64,000 nucleotides of DNA from CAMAVH01 sp036500145. GTDB lineage: Bacteria > Pseudomonadota > Alphaproteobacteria > SMXQ01. Shown here in pieces: positions 1-7,903 of the stretch. The notes beneath the pieces were generated by a model, which saw nothing but the letters and a program-made list of their open reading frames with translations, ran no database searches and had not been told where the DNA came from. The stretch lies in assembly GCA_036500145.1 (NCBI GenBank), contig DASYCO010000065.1, positions 1 through 64,000 of the forward strand, written 5' to 3'. Every line of letters starts with the position of its first letter. Positions within the stretch are counted from its first letter, which is position 1. The translations under genes and the position numbers were made by a program.

Positions 1-202
1 CGCCGATGCCGGCGAGTCCGATGATCACGCCATAGGGATAGCGCTGCCATAGGCAAAGCACGCAAGGATGCAGGCCGCCGATGAATTGGAAGGCGAAAGC
101 GGCGCCCAAGATGGCGATGCTGGCGACGAGCAGGCCGAGGAAGGCGCGGCGCGCTACCGGATCGCCATTGGGCTGAAGGGGGACGCCGGGGGTCAAAAGC
201 AT
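1..202 (-). CDS. dsbB: Disulfide bond formation protein B, N-terminal part (cut by window edge)
   Basis: Inner-membrane quinone-linked oxidase that reoxidises DsbA in the periplasm. Only the first 67 residues are in the window; the gene continues to the left. After a short polar N-terminus there is one hydrophobic helix (about residues 20-38) followed by HPCVLCLWQRYPY, the first periplasmic CxxC motif and its typical surroundings in DsbB. The ATG at 202 is preceded by an AAGGA-type SD about 7 nt upstream. It lies 64 bp downstream of the YqaA-like gene on the same strand, so co-transcription is plausible. The second Cys pair cannot be checked here. Confidence 0.85.
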   Translation of the reverse strand, partial: MLLTPGVPLQPNGDPVARRAFLGLLVASIAILGAAFAFQFIGGLHPCVLCLWQRYPYGVIIGLAGIG

Positions 203-266
203 CGTCTCGTTCCTTGGCGCGAAGAGGGCCTTGACGCGAAAGAGGGGCCGCGCAGGCGGGGCCGGA

Positions 267-848
267 TCAGAAGATATATTTGAGCACGACGAAGCCGCCG
301 ATCAAAGTCACAAGGCCGAGCGTCAGGACCAGGGTCAGGCGCTTCTCGATGAAATCGCGGATCGGCGGGCCGAATTTCCACAAAAGTGCCGCGACCAGGA
401 AGAAACGCACGCCGCGCGAGACCACGGACGCCAGGGTGAAGATGGCGAGGTCGAAATGCAGCGCGCCGCTGGTGATGGTCAGGAATTTATAGGGGATCGG
501 CGTCATCCCTTTGGCAATGATGATCCAGGCGCCCCATTCGTCGAAGGTGTGGCGCAGCTCGACGTATTTATCGACGATGCCGTAGAACTGCAGGATGGGC
601 TGGCCGACCGCTTCGAACAGGAAGTAGCCGATAGCGTAGCCGAGGAAGCCGCCGATCACCGAGGAGACGGTGGCGATGGCGGCGAGCCGCCAGGCGCGCT
701 CGGGCCGCGCCAGAATCATCGGGATCAGCAGGATGTCCGGCGGGATCGGGAAGAACGAGCTCTCGATGAAGGAGACGGCGGCCAGCGCCTTCTCCGCGTG
801 GGGGCCTGCCGCGAGCGACAGCGTCCAGTCGTACATGCGACGCAGCAC
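267..848 (-). CDS. YqaA/DedA-type (SNARE-associated) inner-membrane protein
   Basis: Small polytopic membrane protein of the YqaA branch of the DedA superfamily, about 193 aa. The superfamily is linked to lipid flipping and membrane homeostasis; the exact substrate of this branch is not known. The signature FFPIPPDILLIPM sits near residues 32-44, followed by several hydrophobic helices, with a GMTPIPYK-type re-entrant motif in mid-protein. I chose the GTG at 848, which gives VLRRMYDWTL, the usual N-terminus of this family as I recall it. The ATG at 836 is a shorter alternative. The GTG lies only 2 nt past the anbu stop codon, which suggests translational coupling to the Anbu operon. Confidence 0.85.
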   Translation of the reverse strand: MLRRMYDWTLSLAAGPHAEKALAAVSFIESSFFPIPPDILLIPMILARPERAWRLAAIATVSSVIGGFLGYAIGYFLFEAVGQPILQFYGIVDKYVELRHTFDEWGAWIIIAKGMTPIPYKFLTITSGALHFDLAIFTLASVVSRGVRFFLVAALLWKFGPPIRDFIEKRLTLVLTLGLVTLIGGFVVLKYIF

Positions 849-850
849 GG

Positions 851-1582
851 TCAGATCTTCCAGTCCGGGTTCGGCATTTCCTGGAAGGCGAAGCGGAGCG
901 CGTCGCTCCAGTATCCGCCGACGCTGCGGTAGTAGTCGTTGGTCGCGTCGACCTCGACCTCGAAGCCGCGCTTGTAGCTGTTCTTGCGGTAGGTCATCAG
1001 GTTGATCGGCAGGCCGACCGAGACGTTGCTGCGCATGGTCGAATCGAACGACAGCAGCGTGCATTTCGCCGCTTCCATCAGCGTCGAATCGTGGCGGATG
1101 ACGCGGTCGATGATCGGCTTGCCGTACTTGTTCTCGCCGATCTGGAAATAGGCGCTGTCGGGCGAGGCCTCGATGAAGTTGCCGGCGGAATAGACCTGGA
1201 ACAGGCGGTGCTGCTCGCCCTTGATCTGGCCGCCGAAGATGAAGGACACGTTGAAGTCGGTGTCCTGCTGGCGCAGCGCCTCGCCGTCCACGTCGTGCAC
1301 CTTGCGCACGGCGGCGCCGACCAGACGCGCCGCGCCAAACAGGCTGCGGACGTTCATCAGGTTCTCCTTGCGCTTGGCGCGCACGCCCTCGCGCAAGTCC
1401 TCGATGACGGCCTGGCTGATCGCCAGGTTGCCGGCGGAGAGCAGGGCCATCATGCGGTTGCCCGGCTTCTCGAAGACGGTGAGCTTGCGGAAGGTCGAGA
1501 CATGGTCGACGCCCGCGTTGGTGCGCGTGTCGGCGGCGAAGACAAGTCCGGATTGGAGGAGGAATCCGACGGCGTAGGTCAT
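851..1582 (-). CDS. Anbu, proteasome-like Ntn-hydrolase (COG3484)
   Basis: Ancestral beta-subunit-like peptidase of the HslV/20S proteasome superfamily, 243 aa. Removal of Met1 exposes Thr as the N-terminal nucleophile (MTYAVGF). Counting that Thr as 1, Asp17 (AADTRTN) and Lys32 (TFRKL) fall where Ntn-proteasome catalytic residues are expected. No signal peptide is seen, so it is cytoplasmic. It is the distal member of the cluster ATP-grasp, alpha-E, transglutaminase, Anbu, a gene association already known for this family. Physiological substrates are not established. A gap of about 160 bp separates it from the transglutaminase gene, so it could also have its own promoter. The SD in front of the ATG is weak. 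Confidence 0.93.
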   Translation of the reverse strand: MTYAVGFLLQSGLVFAADTRTNAGVDHVSTFRKLTVFEKPGNRMMALLSAGNLAISQAVIEDLREGVRAKRKENLMNVRSLFGAARLVGAAVRKVHDVDGEALRQQDTDFNVSFIFGGQIKGEQHRLFQVYSAGNFIEASPDSAYFQIGENKYGKPIIDRVIRHDSTLMEAAKCTLLSFDSTMRSNVSVGLPINLMTYRKNSYKRGFEVEVDATNDYYRSVGGYWSDALRFAFQEMPNPDWKI

Positions 1583-1743
1583 GGATGCGCGATCAACGTC
1601 TACTGGGGGATGCTTGGGGCGCGAGCATATCGGAGCAGGCGCGGCCGCTCCACTGGAAAGCGGCCGGGCGCCGGGCGCGCGTGGCGCACGCGAGGGAGAA
1701 CGCTCGGGCGCGGCCGCCGTTCCCGCTGGGGAAGCCTTGCGGG

Positions 1744-2598
1744 CTATTGGGCCTGTCCGCCGTCCGGCGACAGCGGCACCGTCGGGGTGACGCCGAGGCT
1801 GCCCTGGTTGACCTGCACGCTGACATCCATGGCCTCCGAGCCGCCGCCGCGGCGGACGCCGCGGATGGGCGCGCAGGAGAGGTAGTCGAGGCCGACGGCG
1901 AGGCGCAGGTAGGCTTCCGTGGGCGAAATCCCGTTGGTGATGTCGAACCCGACCCAGCCGAGCCCGTCGACCCAGGCTTCCGCCCAGGCGTGCGACGCGT
2001 TGTCGCCGCTGCCCAGCCCGACGTGTAAATAGCCTGACACATAGCGCGCCGGCACGCCGAGGGCGCGCGCGGCGGCGACGAAGACATGGGCCTGGTCCTG
2101 GCAGACGCCGCTGCCCTGGATCAGCGCATCGGCGGCGGTGGTCTGCGCGTCGGTCTCGCCCTGGCGGTAGGCGACGGCGGCGCTGACCTTGCTGAGCAGG
2201 GCGTGCAGGCCGTCGAGCCGGTCCTTGGAGACGATCTTGCGGAGCGGCGAGACGAGGTCGGCGACCGCGTCGCCGCCTTCGGTGAGGTGCGAGCGGCGCA
2301 TGTAGACGCCGGGCGGCAGGGATTCGGTCTCGCTGCCGATGACGCCGGCGGTGTCGGTCGTCTCGACCTCGCCGCTGACGCGGATGGCGATCTCGTCGTG
2401 CGGCTTGTCGACCACCAGCACGTGCATGAGGTTGCCGAAGGCGTCGGGCATCTCGATCACCTGGCCCGGGGTCTCCAGGCGCCAGCGCAGCACGCGCTGG
2501 CAGGAGGCCGTGCGCGGCGTCAGGTGCAGGTACTGGATGGTGTAGTTGACCGGCGCCTCGTAGCGGTAGACGGTCGTGTGCTGTATGGCGAGCTTCAT
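1744..2598 (-). CDS. Transglutaminase-like protease/ligase (COG1305) of the Anbu operon
   Basis: Transglutaminase-fold enzyme of 284 aa with an N-terminal beta-sandwich (about residues 1-100, beginning MKLAIQHTTVYRYEAPV) and a C-terminal catalytic domain. The papain-like triad is visible: Cys166 in GSGVCQDQAH, His203 in ASHAWAEAW and Asp219 in GWVGFDIT. The ATG at 2598 was chosen because it gives the family's usual N-terminus; an upstream ATG at 2612 is out of frame. It follows the alpha-E gene with a 20-nt gap. In the predicted system it would cleave or form isopeptide bonds on peptides made by the ATP-grasp protein; this role is inferred from family context. Confidence 0.92.
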   Translation of the reverse strand: MKLAIQHTTVYRYEAPVNYTIQYLHLTPRTASCQRVLRWRLETPGQVIEMPDAFGNLMHVLVVDKPHDEIAIRVSGEVETTDTAGVIGSETESLPPGVYMRRSHLTEGGDAVADLVSPLRKIVSKDRLDGLHALLSKVSAAVAYRQGETDAQTTAADALIQGSGVCQDQAHVFVAAARALGVPARYVSGYLHVGLGSGDNASHAWAEAWVDGLGWVGFDITNGISPTEAYLRLAVGLDYLSCAPIRGVRRGGGSEAMDVSVQVNQGSLGVTPTVPLSPDGGQAQ

Positions 2599-2618
2599 GG
2601 GTTCGGTCTCATGAGTTT

Positions 2619-3560
2619 CTAGGCCGCCAGGTGGAAGCTGTTCTGGATCTCGGCCGACAGCGCGTTGTTGCGCGCGAGGAAGACCGTCAGGAATTCGTGC
2701 AGGCCGGTGCGGAAGATGTCGCCGATCTTGCCGTAGTGCAGCGAGGCATGGACTTCGCCGGCGAGGCGCGCGGCTTCCGTCGGCTTGTCGTCGCTGAGCA
2801 TGCCGAGCAGGCTCACCGTGGCGTCGAGGCAGGAGTGCAGCGAGCGCGGCATCGAATCGTTGAGGATCAGCAGCTCGGTGACGCGGCTCGGCTCGATGGT
2901 GTCGTGGTAGACGCGGTGGTAGGCGCGGAAGCCCGAGACCGAGCGCAGCAGCGCGCCCCACTGGAAGTTGTCGATGACGCCGCCGACGTCGGTCGGCGAG
3001 GGCAGCAGCACGTGGTACTTCACGTCGAGGATGCGGGCGACGTTGTCGGCGCGCTCGACGAAAGTGCCGAGGCGGCCGAAGTTGTAGGCCTCGTCGCGCA
3101 GCATGGTGCCGAAGGTGATGCCGCGGAACAGGTGCGAGCGCTCCTTGATCCAGTCGAAGAAGTCGCGCTGGCCGTTCTTGCCCAGCATGTCGGGGGTGAG
3201 GTCTTTCACCTCGAGCCAGGTGGCGTTGAGGCTTTCCCACATCTCGGAGGTGATCGACACGCGCTCGGCGTGGGCGTTCTCGCGCGCCGCGCGGATGGTC
3301 GACCAGATGCTGGACGGGTTCTCGCGGTCGAGCGTGAGGTAGGCGGTCACCTTGGCGGCGGTGATGTCGCCGAAGCGCTTCTTGTACTCCTCGACGTCGC
3401 CGGCGATCTCCAGCACGGCCTGCCATTCGCTGGCGCCCTTCTTCGCGACATGCGGCAGCAACGCCATGCGCTGGCTGATTTCCAGGATGCGGGCGGTGTT
3501 TTCGGCGCGCTCGATGTAGCGCGACATCCAGTAGAGGTGGTTGGCGCTGCGTCCGAGCAT
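2619..3560 (-). CDS. Alpha-E domain protein (COG2307)
   Basis: All-helical alpha-E protein, 313 aa, the constant partner of circularly permuted ATP-grasp and transglutaminase genes. The N-terminus MLGRSANHLYWMSRYIERAE carries the conserved W-x-x-R-Y-x-E-R-A-E motif typical of the family. No signal peptide or membrane helix is seen. The start ATG overlaps the end of the ATP-grasp gene context: its SD (GGAGG) lies inside the last codons of that gene, so the two are translated together. Molecular function is unknown; a scaffold or regulator of the ATP-grasp ligase is a family-based guess. Confidence 0.93.
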   Translation of the reverse strand: MLGRSANHLYWMSRYIERAENTARILEISQRMALLPHVAKKGASEWQAVLEIAGDVEEYKKRFGDITAAKVTAYLTLDRENPSSIWSTIRAARENAHAERVSITSEMWESLNATWLEVKDLTPDMLGKNGQRDFFDWIKERSHLFRGITFGTMLRDEAYNFGRLGTFVERADNVARILDVKYHVLLPSPTDVGGVIDNFQWGALLRSVSGFRAYHRVYHDTIEPSRVTELLILNDSMPRSLHSCLDATVSLLGMLSDDKPTEAARLAGEVHASLHYGKIGDIFRTGLHEFLTVFLARNNALSAEIQNSFHLAA

Positions 3561-3564
3561 GGCG

Positions 3565-5241
3565 TCAGGCCTCCAAGATCCAGGTGTCCTTGGTGCCGCC
3601 GCCCTGCGACGAGTTCACCACGAGCGAATCCTTGATGAGGGCGACGCGGGTCAGGCCGCCGGGCACCAGGGTCTGCGTCTTGCCGGTGATGACGAAGGGG
3701 CGGAAGTCCACGTGGCGCGGCGCGATGCCCTTGGCCACGAAGGTCGGGCAGGTCGAGAGCGCCAGGGTCGGCTGGGCGATGTAGTTGCCCGGGTTGGCGA
3801 GGATGCGCTTGGCGAAGTCCTGGCGCTCCTTCGTCGTCGCGGCAGGGCCGACGAGCATGCCGTAGCCGCCCGAGCCGTGCACTTCCTTGACCACCAGCTT
3901 GTCGAGGTTGTCGAGCACGTAGGCGCGGTCCTTGTCGTCGCGCAGCACGTAGGTCGGCACGTTCGACAGCTTCGGCTCCTCGCCCAGGTAGAAGCGCACC
4001 ATCTCGGGCACGTGCACGTACATCGACTTGTCGTCGGCGACGCCGGTGCCGATGGCGTTGGCCAAGGTCACGTTGCCGGCGCGGTAGGCGGCGAGCAGGC
4101 CGGGCACGCCGAGCATCGAGTCGCGGTGGAAGGCGAGCGGGTCGAGGAAGTCGTCGTCGACGCGGCGGTAGATCACGTCGACCTGCTGCGGGCCCTTGGT
4201 GGTGCGCATGAAGACATGGCCGTTCTTCACGAACAGGTCCTGGCCTTCGACCACGTCGATGCCCATCTGGTCGGCCAGGAAGACATGCTCGAAGTAGGCG
4301 CTGTTGTAGGCGCCGGGCGACAGCAGCACGACCGTCGGGTTGCTCACGCCGGGCGCCAGCCCGCGCAGGCTTTCGAGCATGTGGGCCGGGTAGTTGTCGA
4401 CGGGCGCCACCTTGTGGGCGGAGAACAGGTCGGGGAACAGCCGCATCATGACGTTGCGGTTCTCCAGCATGTAGGAGACGCCCGACGGCGTGCGCAGGTT
4501 GTCCTCCAGCACGTAGAAGTCGCGCTCGCCGGTGCGCACCAGGTCGAGGCCGGCGATGTGGACATAGACGCCGCCCGGCACGTCGAGGCCCTGCATCTCC
4601 GGCCGGTACTGCGGGTTGATCAGCACTTCCTCGGCGGGGATGCGGCCGGCCTGCAGGATGTCCTGGTTGTGGTAGATGTCGTGCAGGAAGGCGTTGATGG
4701 CGCGCACGCGCTGGCAGCAGCCGTCATGGATGATCTGCCATTCGTCGGCGGTGAAGATGCGCGGGATGACGTCGAAGGGGATCAGGCGCTCGGTCGAGCT
4801 TTCCTTGCCGTAGACCAGGAAGGTGATGCCGAGGCGGCGGAACAGCAGCTCCGCTTCCTTGCGCTTGCGCTCGAATTCCTTGGCCGGCACGGTCGCCTGC
4901 CATTCGGCGAAGACGCGGTAGACCTCGCGCACTTTTTCAGGCGTGACCGGACCGCTGCCGGCGAAAGAGGTCATCTCGTCGAAGGCGACGGGCTTGTGCA
5001 CGCCTGCCGCGGCTTTAGGGAGCGCAGCCTTGGGCGCCGCGATCCTGGGGGCGGCTTTCGCGGCGGCCGGCTTGGCGGCGGGGGCCTTGGCTTTGACCTG
5101 AGCGGATTTGATTTTGGCGGCTTTCACGGCAGGGATGGGGGCAGGCCGGGCATCTCTCTCGACAGGGGCGTCTTTCTTCACTGGGGCCGGAGCCGCTCTG
5201 GCCTTGCCATTGACGCGCAAGGGAACGAACGCCGACGCCAT
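3565..5241 (-). CDS. Circularly permuted ATP-grasp protein (COG2308) with K/A/P-rich N-terminal extension
   Basis: Predicted peptide-bond-forming amidoligase of the circularly permuted ATP-grasp type 2 family. The conserved body begins near PVAFDEMTSF and runs to the stop, about 475 aa, the usual length. Upstream, the frame stays open for a further 80-100 residues rich in Lys, Ala and Pro, unlike the compact family N-terminus. Start choice is uncertain: TTG at 5310 (581 aa), ATG at 5241 (558 aa, used here) or GTG at 5001 (478 aa, matching family length). None has a convincing SD. It is the first gene of the minus-strand Anbu operon, and its last codons contain the SD for the alpha-E gene. The body is certain; the extension is probable. 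Confidence 0.88.
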   Translation of the reverse strand: MASAFVPLRVNGKARAAPAPVKKDAPVERDARPAPIPAVKAAKIKSAQVKAKAPAAKPAAAKAAPRIAAPKAALPKAAAGVHKPVAFDEMTSFAGSGPVTPEKVREVYRVFAEWQATVPAKEFERKRKEAELLFRRLGITFLVYGKESSTERLIPFDVIPRIFTADEWQIIHDGCCQRVRAINAFLHDIYHNQDILQAGRIPAEEVLINPQYRPEMQGLDVPGGVYVHIAGLDLVRTGERDFYVLEDNLRTPSGVSYMLENRNVMMRLFPDLFSAHKVAPVDNYPAHMLESLRGLAPGVSNPTVVLLSPGAYNSAYFEHVFLADQMGIDVVEGQDLFVKNGHVFMRTTKGPQQVDVIYRRVDDDFLDPLAFHRDSMLGVPGLLAAYRAGNVTLANAIGTGVADDKSMYVHVPEMVRFYLGEEPKLSNVPTYVLRDDKDRAYVLDNLDKLVVKEVHGSGGYGMLVGPAATTKERQDFAKRILANPGNYIAQPTLALSTCPTFVAKGIAPRHVDFRPFVITGKTQTLVPGGLTRVALIKDSLVVNSSQGGGTKDTWILEA

Positions 5242-5393
5242 GAAGGAAGTCTGCGGCGAGAGAAGCCAATTCGGCAAGCGAAACCCCGTTTCCGACAGCC
5301 AGCTGTCCAAGAATTAGGCAGGCTGTTCAAAAACGTTCCGGAATCGCGATTCGCTCCGGTCGTTCCAAAATAAACCGGAGCTGCGGGCAGGGC

Positions 5394-6437
5394 CTATTGG
5401 CCGCGCGCCTGCTGGAAATAGCTGGTGTCGATGTAGCGCGACGGGTCGGTCAGGCTCTTCTTCGGCTCGCCCATCTCGCTGCGCAGTTCCAGCACGGTCT
5501 TGACGCCTTCGACGCTGATCTCGCCGCGCTTGGAGAGGCCGCCCTTCTCGTCGACGAGGCCCGTATAGACCAGTTCGGCACGCTCCTCCGAAAGGCCGCG
5601 GATGTGGGCGCGCAGGACGGCGATGGCGCCGGCCTTGTCGACGCGGATGGAATCGTGCGCCGCGATCAGGCTGCGTGCGACGGCGAGCATCTCGCGCGGA
5701 TGCGTGCTGGCCCAGCTGCGCCGCGTCGCATAGACCGTGCCTTCGTAGCCGCCGACGAGGTCGGACGGTTCGGCCAGGATGGTGAAGTTGAGCTCCGTCG
5801 CTTCCGTGTCGTTCGGCGCGGACAGCAGGGTGCCGTCGATGCGGCCTTCCTTGAGCGCGGCGAAACGTTCGACGGGGCCGCCGAGCGGCACCACCTTGTA
5901 GTCGACGCCGCGCCTGAGGTCGTTGCGCTCGAGCAGGCGGTAGAGCACGAAGGCGTAGCCGGACGTGAGCGTGTCGACGCCCATCTTGCGGCCGCGCATG
6001 TCCTGGTAGGTCATCACCTCGGGCTTCACCACCAGGCTGTTGAGCCCGTGGTGCACGCCCATGAAGGCGAACATGTCGGGCAGCGGCGGCGTGGTGACTC
6101 CCTGGCCTTCCTGGTAGGCGACGATGTTGTCGATCGCCGTCATGAACAGCGGATACTTGCCGGCCATGACGCCGGAAATCTGCGCGGCCACGCTGTCGAC
6201 CTGCTCCAGGTGGACGATGACGCCGTTGCGCGTGAAGTAGTTTTTGTCCTGGGCGATCCAGACCGGCAGGTTGCTGGTGCCGGCGAAGCTCGCCATGTCG
6301 ATGACGCTATCGACGGGGCGCGGCGCCGCGCGCGGCTTGCCCTGGGCGGCGGCGCCCTCCGGAAGTGCCATGAAGCAAGCGAGATAGGCCATCGCCGCAT
6401 ATGCGGCTGCCGTGCCGAGCCTCGACGCGAACGCCAT
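5394..6437 (-). CDS. ABC transporter substrate-binding protein, NMT1/THI5-like
   Basis: Periplasmic binding protein of 347 aa in the family that serves nitrate, sulfonate, taurine and thiamine-precursor importers; the ligand cannot be read from the sequence. A signal peptide covers about residues 1-33 (hydrophobic core AYAAMAYLACFMAL, cleavage near AAAQG). The mature protein opens with the typical strand and helix PVWIAQDKNYFTRNGV. The ATG at 6437 has an AGAGGA SD about 7 nt upstream; an ATG 8 codons earlier is less likely. No permease or ATPase is adjacent. It follows three paralogous binding-protein genes of a different family on the same strand, separated from them by a 12-bp perfect hairpin. 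Confidence 0.85.
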   Translation of the reverse strand: MAFASRLGTAAAYAAMAYLACFMALPEGAAAQGKPRAAPRPVDSVIDMASFAGTSNLPVWIAQDKNYFTRNGVIVHLEQVDSVAAQISGVMAGKYPLFMTAIDNIVAYQEGQGVTTPPLPDMFAFMGVHHGLNSLVVKPEVMTYQDMRGRKMGVDTLTSGYAFVLYRLLERNDLRRGVDYKVVPLGGPVERFAALKEGRIDGTLLSAPNDTEATELNFTILAEPSDLVGGYEGTVYATRRSWASTHPREMLAVARSLIAAHDSIRVDKAGAIAVLRAHIRGLSEERAELVYTGLVDEKGGLSKRGEISVEGVKTVLELRSEMGEPKKSLTDPSRYIDTSYFQQARGQ

Positions 6438-6498
6438 ACAAGTCCTCTCAGGTGCCGGCACGGTTCATGCGCTGCGGGCGATGGGCTGCGGTCGTCGA

Positions 6499-6539
6499 AC
6501 GGCGGGCGGCCGGATTATCGGGACCGCGCCGCCCGCCGT
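6499..6539 (-). terminator. Strong GC hairpin between binding-protein genes
   Basis: A perfect 12-bp stem (6499-6510 with 6528-6539) and a 17-nt loop sit 16 bp beyond the stop of the binding-protein gene that ends at 6555. There is no T-tract, so intrinsic termination is uncertain. The hairpin could equally protect the 3' end of the mRNA and uncouple expression of the downstream gene. Confidence 0.45.
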
Positions 6540-6554
6540 CAATCGACGCCGTCG

Positions 6555-7721
6555 TTATTGCATCAGGTTCCGGATCAGTTCCTTGGCGCTGGCCATGGGC
6601 TCTTCGAACTCCTGGGTCTGCGTGCCCATGTACTTGTCGATATGCTCCATGTCGAGCGCCCGGTCGGGGTCGCCGAAGGGCACGCCGCGCCGCCGGCTGT
6701 TGAGCTGGGTCGCCTTCATGATCTTCTCCTGCACGGCCTGGCTCAGGATCCAGTTGACGAAGACCACGGTGGCGTTCGGGTTCGGGCGCGGCTCCAGCAC
6801 CTGCAGGCCGCAGACGCCGGCGCTCCAGGTGTCGAGGCCGCTGACCTTGCCCATCTTCAGGTTCACGCCGCTTTCCTGGAAGCGCAGCACGTCCGCCGTC
6901 GGCATGCCCATGCCGATGGGATATGTCCCTTGCGCGAACCACTGCACGAGCTGGCGTGTGTTCTGCGTCACCACCGGCTTCTGGTCGACGATCAGCTTCT
7001 TGATGAAGTCCGGCCCGAAGACCTTGTAGATCGCGCCCATGGAGACGATGGTCGAGCCGCCGCGCGGGTCGGCCATGGCGATCTTGCCCTTCCATTCGGG
7101 CTTCACGATGTCCGTGAAGGTGGTGATCTGGCCCGGCTTGATGAAGTCCTCGTTGGTGTAGACCAGCGGGCTGTCGAAGGCGCAGAAGGCCGGCATGTAT
7201 TTCTTGGCGTAGTCGAGGAACATGCCGTTGAAGCCGCCGTACCAGTTGGCCTCGTCGGCGACCTCGGGCGACATGTACATGTCGCGCACGGGGGCCAGGC
7301 CGCCGCTCTCGATCAGCTTGAAGGCCTGGGTCTCGGCGCCGCCGACGCGGATGTCCCACAGGTACTGGCCCACTTCGCGTTCCTTCACGGCGCGCGGCCA
7401 GAAGTCGCGGCCGGCGAAGGAGGTGACCTGGATCTTGATGTCGGGATAGTCCTTGCGGAAGGTCTCGAGCAGGTCCTGCCACAGCTTGCCCGACGGGCCG
7501 GCGACCACGAGCTTGCCTTCCTTCTTGGCCGCGGCGAGCGTTTCGTCCCATGTGCGCGCGAACTGCGAGGGCGCCGGCCTGGCGGCCGGCGCGCCTTGCG
7601 CATGGGCGGAACTGGCGGCCAGAAGGCTGCCGGCGACAAGGCTGCCGGCCAGCAGGCCGAACGTGGCGGCGACAGATGCGGCGCGCGACAGGCGGACTCC
7701 GGCCGCGAATGGATTCAGCAT
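6555..7721 (-). CDS. ABC transporter substrate-binding protein, COG1840-type, tandem paralog 1
   Basis: Extracellular solute-binding protein of 388 aa, resembling the iron(III)/polyamine/phosphonate-type type-2 periplasmic binding proteins; ligand unknown. The signal peptide ends near SSAHAQG. The mature part shares long near-identical stretches with the next two genes upstream, for example IQVTSFAGRDFWPRAVKERE and the C-terminal TQEFEEPMASAKELIRNLMQ. The ATG at 7721 has a GGGGAG SD. The leader (7742-7769) carries two short hairpins that resemble the leader of paralog 3. There is no permease or ATPase in the cluster, so the partner transporter must be elsewhere, or the proteins may have another role such as sensing. 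Confidence 0.9.
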   Translation of the reverse strand: MLNPFAAGVRLSRAASVAATFGLLAGSLVAGSLLAASSAHAQGAPAARPAPSQFARTWDETLAAAKKEGKLVVAGPSGKLWQDLLETFRKDYPDIKIQVTSFAGRDFWPRAVKEREVGQYLWDIRVGGAETQAFKLIESGGLAPVRDMYMSPEVADEANWYGGFNGMFLDYAKKYMPAFCAFDSPLVYTNEDFIKPGQITTFTDIVKPEWKGKIAMADPRGGSTIVSMGAIYKVFGPDFIKKLIVDQKPVVTQNTRQLVQWFAQGTYPIGMGMPTADVLRFQESGVNLKMGKVSGLDTWSAGVCGLQVLEPRPNPNATVVFVNWILSQAVQEKIMKATQLNSRRRGVPFGDPDRALDMEHIDKYMGTQTQEFEEPMASAKELIRNLMQ

Positions 7722-7741
7722 GTGATCTCCCCAGACGTTGC

Positions 7742-7769
7742 GCGGCGTTCGCCGCTGGCGCTTTGCGCC
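7742..7769 (-). promoter_or_regulatory. Twin-hairpin 5' leader of binding-protein paralog 1
   Basis: Two adjacent small inverted repeats precede the gene: GCGGCG/CGCCGC (7742-7747, 7750-7755) and GGCGC/GCGCC (7757-7761, 7765-7769). The same arrangement occurs before paralog 3 at 10292-10325. Conservation of the leader suggests either recent duplication including the 5' region or a shared post-transcriptional control. Confidence 0.4.
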
Positions 7770-7833
7770 TTTTCGTTTCCCGATGAAGTATCGCCATGGT
7801 CCGGCGACGGCGTCAATTGCGGACAGGTCACGT

Positions 7834-7879
7834 TCCGGCGAGGCGCGCGGCGCTCGCGCGCCGCAGCATCCTCGCCGGA
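7834..7879. other. Large inverted repeat between binding-protein paralogs 1 and 2
   Basis: The arms TCCGGCGAGG (7834-7843) and CCTCGCCGGA (7870-7879) enclose a second GC-rich inner repeat. The element lies just past the stop of paralog 2 (7904) on the minus strand. It may terminate or stabilise the transcript; there is no T-tract. Confidence 0.4.
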
Positions 7880-7903
7880 CCGTGCCGCCCCCTCGGCGGT
7901 TCG

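Noticed and set aside
6438..6554. Possible TPP riboswitch before the NMT1/THI5-like gene
   Set aside because: The region holds a simple 12-bp hairpin but no CUGAGA or other conserved thiamine-box sequences.
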